A stretch of DNA of 64,000 nt. It comes from Chlorophyllum brunneum (Eukaryota > Basidiomycota > Agaricomycetes > Agaricales > Agaricaceae). The position numbers were made by a program, and so were the translations under genes. The notes under the pieces are model-generated. The model was given only the letters and a program-made list of their open reading frames with translations. It searched no databases and was not told where the DNA came from. The stretch spans positions 1,054,001 through 1,118,000 of the forward strand of contig OY756147.1 of assembly GCA_963576785.1 (NCBI GenBank), read 5' to 3'. Shown here piece after piece: positions 11,764 through 24,282 of the stretch (position 1 is the first letter of the stretch; every line of letters begins with the position of its first letter).

Positions 11764-11796
11764 GGCAGAACACTGGAGAGGCTACTTTCCCACGCC
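11764..11796. promoter_or_regulatory. 33-bp divergent spacer between two start codons
   Basis: Only 33 bp separate the ATG of the auxilin-like gene (minus) from the ATG of NACHT gene 2 (plus). The 5' UTR and core promoter of each must overlap the other's coding sequence, unless one annotated start is internal. Confidence 0.55.
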
Positions 11797-14224
11797 ATGC
11801 CCTTCTTCTCCAATGCCCAGAACCTCGTCTTTCACGGCGCAGTCTTTACAGAAAACACACACACTCCTGCTAGCCTCTCATCCACTCACCCCTCCCCCTC
11901 CTCACCCCTCCCAGGCATAGGCATCCTCCGTGCCGCCTCTGCTCCAGACGCTGCACACGACTCGGAGGCCCGTCGCTATGTCCCCTCCTGCTTCCCTGGC
12001 ACGCGCCAGCAACACATCGAGGACATCACCCACTGGGCCGTCCCTTCCATTGCCACTGAATACCCCTCCATGTACTGGATGGCAGGCCTGGCCGGAGTCG
12101 GCAAGTCCGCCATTGCCCAGACTTGTGCCGAGTACCTCAAACAATCCGGCCACCTGGGCGCTAGCTTCTTCTTCTCCGTAAACCAGTGCAAAGACCATAC
12201 CCGCCTCTTCACGTCAATTGCATATCAACTCTCGACCCAGTTTCCGGACTATCGCGATATCCTTGACCGCAACCTTGCTTCCAACAGCGCCCTTGTCGAG
12301 GGAAAGATCTCATCGCAATTCACGTCCCTGATCGTCGATCCCCTACGTCAACTCGAACAACTCGGCAGAGGAATAGGCCGCAGAGCCATTTTCATCGATG
12401 GACTCGACGAATGCCAGAGCAAACAAGCCCAGTGTGAGATCATTGAAATCATTGCAGCTTCCGTCCGCGACCGCACAACACCTCTCTGCTGGGCTTTCTT
12501 CAGTCGCCCAGAACCTCATATCGAGACCACCTTTGCCAAATCCCACATTTCACGCCTCTGTCTCGCTTCAATCCTCCCCATCTCCCGCGACGTTGATAGA
12601 GAAATCGAGCTCTATCTCAGGGGAGGCTTCGAGAACATCCTCCGCCAACGTAACCTCTCAACACCCTCTACCTGGCCCCCTGACAACGATATTCACAAAA
12701 TCGTCGCCGCCTCCGCTGGCCTCTTTGTCTACCCAGCTACCGTCCTTCGCTTCATTGATGGTTATCCCTCCGTAGCATCCGAGAAACTCTTGGCAGAGGT
12801 TCTCAATACCGTTGCACAACTCGATAAGCGCCCGAATCCTCATACTTCAGAACAATTCACCGAGCTGGATGCCTTCTATGCACTTATCATGCAACGCATT
12901 CCAGATCACACACTCCCCTCTGCACTCCTCCTTCTCGCCAACATGAGCTGGGAATCCTCGCAGCCTCAAAGTGCAATTCTTCTCGGAAATCGACTCGGTC
13001 TCTCCGAAGACGAATTCAAGGCCCTCTGCAACCAACTCTGTGCTGTTGTCCATTTTCGCGCTCGTCCAGAGCCACCTGACTTTGATGAATCTGTCGATGT
13101 CAACCTTTCATTCAACCAGACGAACACTGCAATTCTCGCTCAACTCAAGAAACATACCATGGATGCGGGAGGAACCCTCTGGTTCTACCACAAGTCATTC
13201 TACGATTTCATCCGCGACCCAAAACGCTCCGGCTCCTTCTCTATAAACCCTACTGCGGCCACCAAGGAGGCGACATTCCTTCGCTATCTGAAGCTGCACC
13301 ATGATCTTGCGCAAAGTTATACTACCCAGGGCTCCAGTAAGCCCGACCCCTTCACACACCCCCTCCGAATATTTGCTCACTCCACTCTCCAGGTGTTGTG
13401 CTGGCGCCTGGTATACCCAACTCTGCCGCCTCGCTTTCATGGCCCTACACGAACGAGCTCGTTAATTCCTACCTCAAAGCTTACGTTTTTACAGTCATCA
13501 CCGCTTCCTTGACCAGCTCCCTCGAGTTCAGCCCGGATCTTTTGCAGCAACAAACACTACGGAAACTTTCAGAACTCGACTACCGCAAACATCTGATTCT
13601 TCAAGGTAGTTTACACCCTAATGCCCCCCTCTTCCATGTGACCCCAGACGGCTTTCTCAACGATCGCGGTGGCGGTATGATCAATGTCCGTGGATCCCTG
13701 TTTGGTAATATTGACACCATTGGAAAGTATAGTGCTAGAGTATTCATCGAGGTTAGTCGTCGCTTACCCGCGAATTTTCCCATGTCTAACATTACTTGAA
13801 GGCGATTGAACGGCACAAAAATATAGGTATCATCCGACCATATCACCCAACACTCGTTTCTAAATGCGCATCAATACTCTTCAAAAAGCACCAAGGACAA
13901 ACTCGATCCGGTCTCTACGCTCGTGGACACGGCGATAAAAGGACCTTTTGGTACTGGGAGTTTAACGTTGGCTTGCGATATTCCCGCCAGTTTGAAACTT
14001 GCAATTTACCTGATGCACAGAGGATATTTGAATTGGATAAACTTGCACTCTGGGGGACCTCAGTAGGTGACAAACTTTGCACCAAGTGTTCCGATTATAG
14101 TTCAGGACACGTGCAATGGACAGAACCTGGGCTACTGATTTTGTACTTCTGTATGTTTTTGTGTATATTGCTCTGCGTGTGTCTCTTCATCACTCTCAGC
14201 CTCCTTTTTTATAGAGTGCAGTAG
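11797..14224 (+). CDS. NACHT-domain P-loop NTPase with C-terminal transmembrane tail (NACHT protein 2)
   Basis: Exons 11797-13336, 13393-13751 and 13802-14224 (introns 56 and 50 bp) give about 773 residues. The N-terminus MPFFSNAQNLVFHGA is typical of agaricomycete NACHT proteins. Walker A is AGLAGVGKSAIAQT, Walker B is IFIDGLDECQ, and FSRPEPHIE follows. The C-terminal region carries KSFYDFIRDPKRSGSF and the SWPYTNELVNSYLKA segment, all matching NACHT protein 1 at 1340-3628. Unlike its paralogue it continues past the shared end into a strongly hydrophobic stretch of about 30 residues (LLILYFCMFLCILLCVCLF) ending in YRVQ, a probable membrane anchor. No repeat domain follows the NACHT. Role in signalling or nonself recognition is inferred from the family. 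Confidence 0.85.
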
Positions 14225-14617
14225 CCTTTCTTGTCCTGCAAAACGTCTATCTACCACTCACGATTGTCTTCTTGATACTCTGGTTCGAGTAAAAACTTCG
14301 CCGCAGCAACCAAACATCCCATGCATCAGCCTAGGTGACAGACGTATGAGCTCACCCTCTTACCTTCTATTTCCCAAATGGCACAAGGCGTTCCGTTGTG
14401 CTCCCACATTCCCTGTGATCCATCCCAATATTTTCCACACTTTTGCCATTATGACACTCAGGACCGCTTCTTTGCAGACCCACGAAGGTCAAATTACTCG
14501 TTCTTCTTCTTTACTTCCGTCATACAATACATAAGAGATATTTTCAAATCCTCACAGAAGCTATATATGTGCTTGTTCTATCGGTACTTTACCGCCCCTG
14601 ACAAAATCCACGTAGCA
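14225..14617 (+). promoter_or_regulatory. Intergenic/promoter region upstream of lactonase-like gene B
   Basis: 393 bp with no recognised gene. TATATAT at 14562-14568 is about 50 bp upstream of the ATG at 14618 and is the likely TATA box. Confidence 0.45.
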
Positions 14618-15882
14618 ATGGTGTCTTTCAAGATCCTCGCAGGCGGATTTGATAATTTTATTGCGACATATTTGTTCAACTCCCAGAACTCTTCGCTTTC
14701 TGTCCTCAGTACATCTCCGACTGGTGGGAATTCATCATGGATTTCACAACATCCAACCAACGCCAGTATACTCTAGTGAGTGTTTTTGGAAAAAAATTCT
14801 TTTACACATCAACTCAAACTAGTATACCACTAGTGCTGTTAATGAAATATCTCCTTCTGGTTTTTTGCAATCTTTTATCATAAATCCGGATGCGACATTA
14901 TCACCTCCTCAGGATACTGTTCCCACCGATGGTGATCGTCCAGCGTTTGCAGCTGCACTTTCCACGGGTCAAATTGGTGTTATGAACTTTAATGGTGGGA
15001 ATGGACGTGTAATTCCTACCGATGGCTCGTCTTTACTTTTCGACAATGATGCCGGTGTTATCACGTTCCCAGCCCGCCCAAATACTGTTTCTCATCCCCA
15101 TATGGTACTGCAACATGGTGATGAGGTACTCATTCCGGACTTGGTGAATAATCTGGGTCTTGTTTGTATAAACCCGTAGACTGACTTGGATATGTATGAT
15201 AGGGACAAGATACTATCTGGCGAATAGTCCAGGATGGGGATAATCCTGGTTCGTTTGTAATCCAAGGATCTATCCCTCAGCCACCCGGCAGTGGACCTCG
15301 CCACATTGCGATCTTTGGTATGTATATTTCAATTTAACCAAAGTAAATAAAAAAAAATAGACTGACGAGTATTCAGAGGATCGGTTATTTACTCTCCATG
15401 AGACTGCATCTACTTTAACCGTACAGGCCGTTCCTCCGGCACCAAACGGAACTTCACCAATACTTTCCGACGTATCAACAGTTCCCCCTAGTGAACCTCA
15501 AGGGTCCCTTTTCGCCGCTGCAGAGATTCTCATTCCAGAACCAACCAAACGTTTTCCGAAGCCCTATATCTACGTCTCTAATAGAAATACTGGCACAGTG
15601 CTCGATCCTCGTGGTGACAGTGTCGCAATCTTCGAGTTGGTAAATAAAGGGACAAAGGACGAGAAATTGCAGATCGTGAATCAGGTTTTCACAGGTCTTG
15701 ATCAGATCAGAGGGATGGAGTTTGGACCGTCGGAAAAAGGAGGAGACGAGTTTTTGATTGCTGCGGGTGTGGCTGGGAGTGCTGGTACAGTCGTTTTGAG
15801 GAGGACGGAGGCTGGTAGGAACATGGAGGTTGTGGTTCGGAACTTGGACATTCCTACTCGTAGCACCTTTATCTGGCTCTAG
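14618..15882 (+). CDS. Beta-propeller lactonase-family protein B
   Basis: Paralogue of the gene at 7558. Exons 14618-14775, 14834-15143, 15203-15317 and 15377-15882 encode about 362 residues. Exons 1, 3 and 4 have exactly the same lengths as in gene A (158, 115, 506 bp); exon 2 is one codon longer. Shared motifs include GGFDNFIATYLFN, SWISQHPTNASILYAVNE, VSHPHMVLQHGDE, GQDTIWRIVQDG and GSGPRHIAIFE. The predicted fold is a seven-bladed propeller and the substrate is unknown. It lies 393 bp downstream of NACHT gene 2 on the same strand. Confidence 0.87.
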
Positions 15883-16085
15883 AGGAAGCGATTGTGGTTG
15901 GTGTTATTATCCAATCCATTTCATAACACGATGCTTGCGTCTAGGAAAGAAAGAAAGTTTATATGCATAGGACGTGTAGGAAGATACGATGTAGATGTAG
16001 TCAAGTGCATAGAAAATGCCTAGTCATATTTCCGAGCCACGAGCCATAGCCGATCATCTGCATAGAACGGTCAAAATGTCTTGCT

Positions 16086-16889
16086 TCAGATGTGTTTTGA
16101 AAACGGATCCATCTCTCGCTCCAAGTCAGCAAGGATTTCGTGCCAAGGCTTATTCGTGTCGTCCAAGCTGATATCGTATTCATCTTCCTCGCTCGATGCC
16201 GCCTTCAGGTCCATCCATCTGTCAGATAATGTAGTGGTTAGGTTCCCAGAGAACTGCGCAAATTTCATCCTGAAGTCTATCTTCTTGACGGTTTGTGCAA
16301 TATAACCAAGATATGGCATCCAGGACTGCGATGGCCTGGACGGAGGGGAAACGACCGAACAACTCTCGGGGATTAAGCTTTTGGTTGATGCAGGTTGGGC
16401 GTCTTGATCCTCATGGTCTTCTCCAACGACAAATATAGCATTGTTGATAGACGGCGAACGTTCCACATGAGCGGTGATCTTGGATAAAGATACGACAGAC
16501 TTCATTGACGGGAAACCCCCCTCGGCCAGTGTACGCCGCAGGGGGACCTGTTTGTAGGGAGACAACGTTGGGGTCGGCCGGGTATTTTGAACACCACAAC
16601 CTAGTGACTGGGGAGCCAGATAAGAAGAGGAAGCGAAAGGTGCCCGGACGTTGAACTCGCTTGATGATGATGCACTCGTGCGTCTGTGAACGGCGGTAGG
16701 TGCACTAGTGATCGAGAAAGAGGACGAGATGCTTTCTGGAAAGATGGGCACATCGACGTGGGTAACGACGATGTCTGGGATTTCAATAATAGGCGAGGTG
16801 TGGTCGTCCTTTCCTTTGAATAGCTTGAAGAAGTTCATGATAGAACTTGAAGATGGTGTTAGGCCGTGATTGAGGGAGACGGAAAGCAT
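16086..16889 (-). CDS. Unrecognised protein B, paralogue of protein A
   Basis: Single-exon frame of 267 residues from the ATG at 16887-16889 (MLSVSLNHG); a second Met starts MNFFKLFKGKDDH. The middle is Ser/Thr/Pro-rich and probably disordered. The end matches protein A (5459-6990): a W-P-x-x-G segment (SWMPYLGYIAQTVKKIDFR), then FSGNLTTTLSDRW, and the ending KPWHEILADLEREMDPFSK. It is shorter than protein A and lacks its hydrophobic N-terminus. No function is recognised. It lies convergent to lactonase-like gene B and 241 bp from the divergent polymerase epsilon gene. Confidence 0.7.
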   Translation of the reverse strand: MLSVSLNHGLTPSSSSIMNFFKLFKGKDDHTSPIIEIPDIVVTHVDVPIFPESISSSFSITSAPTAVHRRTSASSSSEFNVRAPFASSSYLAPQSLGCGVQNTRPTPTLSPYKQVPLRRTLAEGGFPSMKSVVSLSKITAHVERSPSINNAIFVVGEDHEDQDAQPASTKSLIPESCSVVSPPSRPSQSWMPYLGYIAQTVKKIDFRMKFAQFSGNLTTTLSDRWMDLKAASSEEDEYDISLDDTNKPWHEILADLEREMDPFSKHI

Positions 16890-17130
16890 GGTGTGGGTTT
16901 ATGACTGGTCGTTCAACTCCGAGTTCTGAGCCTGGTGATTGATACACAAGTGGTTTGGGTGTAGGACCGAGTGTGCTGTTGCTAGAAAGGGGAATGGCTG
17001 AGATGAGGGTTCTTGGAGGCGAGATCAAAAATAGATCAGAGTAGAGGAATATATCACAGGGCGTGACGAACCGCGTTGGGGTACAGATTATTGTCACGCG
17101 AGGTAAGACTCATTAATTCTGTTCTCAACG

Positions 17131-20100
17131 ATGGGTCGCGGGCGCGGCACCTTTGGTCTCACTTCCAATCGCTGGAAGCGCGGTTCAGGCTCCCGCTTTG
17201 GCTATCGTGGTAGTGGCTCGTGGCGTGGAGGCCGTGGAAGGGGCAGAGGTGGTGCTGCACTTCCCAGCGATTCTCCAGCTCCCGTACGCGAAGATGATGG
17301 CACACTGCTTGCAGAAAGATTCGAAAAGGTCACCCTCAATGACGAGATAGACGAAAAATTGGGCTTTCCTAGGGTCCAGGAGGGCGTCAAGAGGGAAGGC
17401 TGGTTGATAAATATGCGCCCGGTACGCCCAACCCTTGTGTGCCTGAACTCCAAACTCATGGTCCATAGACACTCGTGAAAGATCCAGAATGGCCCTCTGG
17501 GAAAGCAGCAGTCGATTTCTACTTTATACAAGACGACGGAGGCATGTTCAAATCTACTTTCCAGTACGAACCCTACTTCTGTATTGCATGCAAGGTTCGC
17601 CCATCCCAACCTGAATAGTTACGTCCTCATTAACCCTAGCAGTCTGGAGCAGAAACAGCTATAGAAGAATGGCTACGCAAGAAATATGAAGGTCTAATAT
17701 CTCGTATCGTCCGGGACTGGAAGGAGGACCTCAAGCTACCAAATCATCTGATGGGCCATCGGCGACTCTATCTCCAACTATGCTTCCGCAATGTTAGCGA
17801 CCTGCTGGCCGTCCGAAGAGAAATAGTCCCCCTTGCACAAACGAATGGTGCCAAGCGAGATGCGGTCGACGCATACGCGGAAGTTGTGAATGCGACTGCC
17901 GGAGTAGCCAGCATGGATATCGACTTTGAGGGAGAGTTTGGAGACTCATCTCTCAAGAACACCGGTCGTGACAGAGATCCCCGTGAATGCATTATCGACG
18001 TTCGCGAATACGATGTGCCTTACTATCTCCGTGTCGCTATGGACAACGAAATTCGTGTAGGACTTTGGTATGCAGTTACCTTTACCGAAGGCCAGCCAAG
18101 TTTCTCTCAGATCGTCGAACGTGTCAAGCGTGCTGATCCCGTCGTCATGGCTTTCGATATCGAAACAACTAAAGCCCCTCTCAAGTTCCCCGACCAAGCG
18201 ATTGACCAAGTCATGATGATTTCGTACATGGTTGATGGTCAAGGCTACCTCATCACAAACCGCGAAATTGTCAGCGAAGACATTGATGACTTTGAATATA
18301 CACCCAAGGAGGGCTATGACGGACCTTTCATTGTTTTCAACGAACCGAACGAAGTAAATTTCCAACCCTGCATTGTTCGCGCTGTCTGACCTAATTTCCA
18401 GGCTGAAACTATTCAACGTTTCTTCTCCCATATTCAAGAAGTGAAGCCGACCGTCATGGCCACATTCAACGGAGATTTCTTCGACTTCCCTTTCCTCGAT
18501 GCCCGTGCAAAGGTCAACGGTATTGACATGTATCAAGAAACGGGGTTCGCGAAAGACTCAGAAGACGAGTACAAGAGCAACAGCTGCGCTCATATGGATT
18601 GCTTTCGGTGGGTCAAGCGCGACTCCTACCTTCCCCAAGGAAGCCAAGGATTGAAAGCTGTTACTACCGCCAAGCTGGGATACAACCCCATCGAGTTGGA
18701 TCCAGAACTCATGACGCCGTGAGTATCCTGGATTTGGTGTAGCCTACAGCCGTTGATTCTCTTTCGCAGTTACGCGATGGAGCAACCTCAAACTCTTGCC
18801 CAGTACTCCGTATCTGATGCAGTGGCGACGTATTACCTGTACATGAAATATGTGCATCCATTTATCTTCTCCCTATGCAACATCATTCCTCTCAACCCTG
18901 ATGAAGTCTTGAGGAAGGGTAGTGGCACCCTTTGCGAGACGCTACTCATGGTGCGCATTTCTTGACTTGAGTAATTGTATGGCATATAAACTATCGATAT
19001 AGGTTGAAGCATTTCGAGGTCACATTATCATGCCAAACAGACACGAGGAATCCCATGGCAACATGTACGAAGGTCACCTCCTCGCTTCCGAAACATATGT
19101 CGGCGGGCATGTTGAAGCTCTTGAAGCCGGCGTGTTCCGCAATGATATCCCCAGCGACTTCAAGATCGTACCCACTGCAGTTCAACAACTGATTGATGAA
19201 CTCGATGCTGCCCTCACGTTTTGTATCGTCGAAGAGTCCAAGGCAAAACTCGAGGAGGTGACCAATTATGATGAAGTGAAGGCGGAGATCCGGTCGGCCC
19301 TTGAGGTCATGCGCGACAATCCGAGGCGTGTCGATAAGCCCCTCATATACCACCTGGACGTCGCAGCCATGTATCCAAACATTATGTTGTCCAACCGTCT
19401 CCAACCAGACTCCATGGTCGACGAAGCTGTTTGCGCTGTTTGCGACCATAATCGCCCTAGTAAGACTTGCGACCGTCGACTGAATTGGGCGTGGAGAGGC
19501 GAATTCTTTCCTGCCCACCGTGACGAGTTCAACATGATCAAACACGCTCTCAACCAAGAAGACTTCCCCCCCAAGAAACCTGGGGGTGTCAAGCGCAAAT
19601 TTGCTGATTTGGCACCCTCCGAGCAAACCGCCCTCCTCCACAAACGTCTCGGCGATTATTCACGCAAGGTATACACCAAAACTAGGGAGACAAGGGTGGA
19701 AACACGTGAAGCTATCGTATGCCAGAAGGAAAACCCATTCTATGTCGACACCGTACGTCGATTCCGAGACCGACGTTATGAGTATAAAGGCCTACACAAG
19801 ACATGGAGGAAGAACCTTGACACTGTCGTTGGCGAAGGTCGTTCTATAACTGAGGTTGACGAAGCTAAGAAGATGATTGTCCTGTACGACTCTTTGCAGC
19901 TTGCGCACAAGTGTATCCTGAACTCGTTCTACGGCTATGTCATGCGGAAGGGTGCACGCTGGCATTCAATGGAGATGGCGGGCATTACATGTTTGACGGG
20001 TGCGACTATCATTCAGATGGCTCGTGCTCTTGTTGAACAGATCGGAAGGCCGTTGGAGTTGGACACGGACGGTATCTGGTGCATGCTTCCTGGCGTATTT

Positions 20101-23100
20101 CCGGAAAACTTCAAGTTTAAGCTCAAGGGTGGGAAGGCTATCGGGTTTTCGTATCCTTGTACCATGCTCAACCACCTCGTCTACGCCAAGTTCACCAATC
20201 ACCAGTATCATGACCTTGACCCCCAAACAGGCGAATACAAGGTCCATAGCGAGAACTCCATCTTCTTTGAGCTGGATGGTCCCTACAAGGCAATGATTTT
20301 ACCGTCATCCAAAGAAGAGGACAAGTTGTTGAAGAAGCGTTATGCCGTCTTCAATGATGACGGTTCACTTGCGGAGTTGAAGGGTTTCGAGGTCAAGCGA
20401 CGTGGAGAGCTTCAGTTGATCAAGATATTCCAGTCTCAAATTTTCGAAAAGTTCCTTCTCGGCGCCACCACTCAAGAGTGTTACGGTGCCGTGGCGCAAG
20501 TTGCGGACCAGTGGCTCGATGTGTTGTATAGTCACGCGGAGAATTTGAACGACGAGGAACTGATTGAACTCATCGCAGAAAACCGTAGCATGTCGAAGAC
20601 ATTGGCGGAATACGGTGGTCAGAAGTCAACATCCATCAGCACTGCACGGCGTTTAGCCGAGTTCTTGGGAGACCAGATGGTGAAGGATAAGGGATTGGCG
20701 TGCAAGTTCATCATTTCTGCCAAACCATTCGGCTCTCCTGTTACGGAGCGTGCGGTCCCAGTTGCAATTTTCGCTGCCGAAGAGAGCATCAAGCGATTGT
20801 ATTTGCGAAAATGGTTGAAGGATAACGGTCTCGTCAGGTTTGATCTGCGTTCCATCCTCGATTGGGATTATTACATTGAGCGGTTGGGCTCCGTCATTCA
20901 GAAACTCATCACTATCCCTGCCGCGATGCAAAAAGTTGCCAACCCTGTTCCACGCATTGCCCACCCCGATTGGCTTCACCGACGAATCGTTAAGACGACA
21001 GAGAAGTTCAAGCAAAACAAGATGACAGACTTCTTCGGCAAGAAGCTGGGGACAGCCAATCAGGATACTCAACCAATGGATATTGAAGATGTAGGTGCAG
21101 AGGCTCCAAAAGTTGACCAACCCAGGTTGGCCGTTGTGAGACGTAAGGTCGTTCGCCAACGGACACCAGAAGAAGAGGATCCGGAGGCGATTCCCATTCC
21201 CAATCCCATGGCCACCTATTCAGCATGGATCAAAGCCATGCGACCGCGCTGGAAACGGAGGAGAGACCTTCGCATGGGAGGTGGAAATAACACCACCGTT
21301 GTTCCAACAATGTTCAAGGGAGTCAAGGTTCGAGCAAGAAATCGCTGGGATATTGTTCAGATCCGACCGAGCTCAACGCCTGGTCGGTTTATCCTTTGGT
21401 TGTCTATCGATTCTGAACTGGTGTCGATACCCATTCGCATTCCTCGTCAGTTTTACGTTCACATGAAGACACCTCGAGAAGACCTCTTCCTGCCAGATTA
21501 CTATCACTATGAGAAAGTGACCCGTAACTTGCCGCACGAACTTCCGTGCAACAATCTATACAAAATTGCAGTTCGCGAGGACGTTTATCACGATATTCGG
21601 GAGCACTTTATTGACCTGACAAATGATCCAAACGTTGACGGTGTGTATGAACAACAGGTGAGCACACATCAATGGCCCCAAGAACTTATGCTTAGCGGTA
21701 ATCAGGTGCCTCTCGCGCTTCGGGCGATTTTAAAACTGGGGAAGACTTGCTCTGCGGAGGACCCCAGCCTCACGCTGACTCGCGCCCAAACCACTGGGTT
21801 CGATCTAGAGCAGCTAGACCGATCAAACCCATCAACATCACGCCAGCCTTATATGAGTAGCGGATCCAGCAAGTACATCTTCCTCTACCATGCCTGCTCA
21901 GCGAACGCTCCCCTCCATGTTTTTACCCTCTTCTTACCCAATGGATCCGCTAAGCTGCACATTGTTGATCCTGCTACGCGTCGTCAGGTTATTCCGCGCT
22001 TACCAGAACAGTACGCTACTCAACTGCGACAGTTTCAAGAGCAATACGACACACCCAAGTCGTACAGTTACCCAGATGCTTTGGATATCTCGACTACATA
22101 CCATAGCAACGAGATTACGGCGCTCAAAGCTATCTCGCGCGAGCTGGGTCTACTCGAGGACAAGTCTTTCACAGTCGTTATCTCCTCGTCGAGAGATGAC
22201 TCGTATTTTGACCAATGTATTCCCAAACTCGCCAAGTTCCCAACCTTATCTATGCCCAAGGCGAGGGCACCGCACACTCTCGACGTCTTCCCATGGCAGA
22301 CCCACGTTGCATCGAAACTGATGACCCGCTACCTCACGATGGGGAGCTGGATCGACCGCTTGGTCAGCCTTGGGGACTACTACGATATCCCAGTTGGCCA
22401 CATTGAGGGGGACCAACCACTGTACTGTATCGATGTCAACTTTGCCCGAAAACTAGTCCAGCAGGACATTGTTCTATGGTGGTCCCCCGGCGAGCGACCG
22501 GACCTGGGAGGTATCGAAAACGACGTTCGCTCCCCAGACGACTTCCCTGAAACCGAATTTACAAGTCCTGGAGTCTATTCCAATGTGTGCCTAGAAATAA
22601 CACTAAGAAACCTCGCCGTGAATAGCGTTCTGCAGTCCCAGTTGGTCAACGAGTTGGAAGGGAGTGGGGGATCGACGGCCTTCGATTCTGTGTCCCACAC
22701 CCTGGATGAGTACTCAAGAGCGGACAGCCAGAGAGATTTGACATTGGCAGAATCGCAGGTTTCCTCTCAGACTTTCGGTGTCCTCCGGTCAATGGTCAAA
22801 ACCTGGCTCCTCGATAAAATTCGTGGCGACTTTGAAAGCCCGGCGGCGCTCGCAGTGGACCATTTTTGGCGATGGGTCAGCTCGGGTGCCTCTGGCTTAT
22901 ACGATCCCACTATCCATCGATTCATTCACGGATTGATGCGCAAAACATTCATTCAGATGATCGCGGAGTTCAAGCGTCTTGGTTCGACCGTCGTTTACGC
23001 CGACTTCAGCAGTATCTTGCTGGCCACTTCGAAACCCCCCGGCACCGCATACGCTTACGCCACCTACATCACTACTGCCGTTACTTCCAACGAGCTCTTC

Positions 23101-24180
23101 CAACATATCTACCTCAACACAGAAAGGTTTTATGACTTCCTCATCTTCATGGATCGGGCGAATCTGTCCGCTATACACTGCGAAGACCCCCTAGCAACAG
23201 AACCGTCGGAACGCCTTTCTCTCGAGATGCGATGGAACATTCAACAGTTCCTACCCCCTGCTATCCAAGAGGACTTCGCTCTCATCGTTCGTTACTACCT
23301 AGTTGAGCTCTTCAAAATCAAACAGAAGAGCAATGCTATTGTGAGGAAGCCGTTGCGAGTGCTAGAGAACGGCGCACCAGACAATACGCAACGAGATGCG
23401 GCGAAGGCGGGCGAGTCCGAGTCTATCCTGGACTTCATTGCCCACCGGCTAACCCGCAGATTACTTAAAACTGTGGGGTCTATACAGGAACGATACCGCG
23501 AATCTATGACCGATGCCGAAGTTGCGAAAAGTTTCGAGTTTCCCATATTGCCTGGTGGTTATCTCCACTTCGATAATCCTCCACTGGAATTCATCAAATC
23601 CGTCTGCGAAGTCTTCTCCCTTGCTAAGACATATGATGTTGAGATTCGGTTGATGAAACGCAATCTTCTGGAGTTAGTAGGTGTGCGAGAGTTCGCCAGT
23701 GAGGCCGCGTACAAGAATCCTTGCGAGCCGCTGAAACTTTCAAATATGCCCTGCTCTCATTGCGATGCTCTTCGTGACTTCGACTTTTGCAGAGACCCGG
23801 AGTTAGGCGCTAGTGGACAGACGGTGATACCCAAATGGTACTGCTCGAGTTGCAACGGAGAGTATGATCGAGTGGCTATCGAGTTCATGTTGATAGGGGT
23901 TGTCCATACCATTGAGGCAAACTTCGCGCAACAAGACCTTCGATGTCCCAGGTGCAAGCAAATCCGCTCAGATAACTTATCTCGGCACTGTCAATGCTCG
24001 GGATCCTACCTCTTTACCTCGAACAAAGTGGATGCGCGTCGGAAACTGCGCACCATGGTCAATACTGCTATCTTCTACAATCTGCCCCGTCTCAAGGTGA
24101 GCCGCCCAGCCCTTTTCCTCTCAATTACTGCTAACCGTATTCAGGAGTGTTCTCAGATCTTACTCGCAAATTGGTCATGA
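17131..24180 (+). CDS. POL2: DNA polymerase epsilon catalytic subunit
   Basis: Leading-strand replicative polymerase. Seven exons: 17131-17421, 17469-17594, 17643-18353, 18402-18718, 18770-18950, 19003-24096 and 24145-24180, about 2251 residues (yeast Pol2 is 2222). The N-terminus is Arg/Gly-rich. The proofreading exonuclease has Exo I FDIETT (D311, E313), Exo [11 protein letters not shown] and Exo [16 protein letters not shown]. The polymerase has motif [11 protein letters not shown] (D661), motif [16 protein letters not shown] and motif [10 protein letters not shown] (D896, D898). The iron-sulfur cysteines are present as C686, C689, C698 and C782, with the CX2CX8C spacing known for this enzyme. 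A PIP box QNKMTDFF sits near residue 1213. The C-terminal half is the inactive second polymerase module, ending in two cysteine-rich zinc modules (from C2126). The last intron (48 bp) is a multiple of three without a stop, so its retention would add 16 residues. Confidence 0.96.
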
Positions 24181-24282
24181 CTATCGTTGTTGGAACCTTT
24201 AGTTGTAATTATAATGGTCTAGTATGCATACATAGATAATGCCTTCACACCGTGTACCGAGTATCAATAAGATAGACAATGC

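Noticed and set aside
9059..11873. Many plus-strand frames opposite the auxilin-like gene
   Set aside because: They are shadows of a Pro/Ser/Gly-rich coding region on the minus strand and show no motifs of their own.
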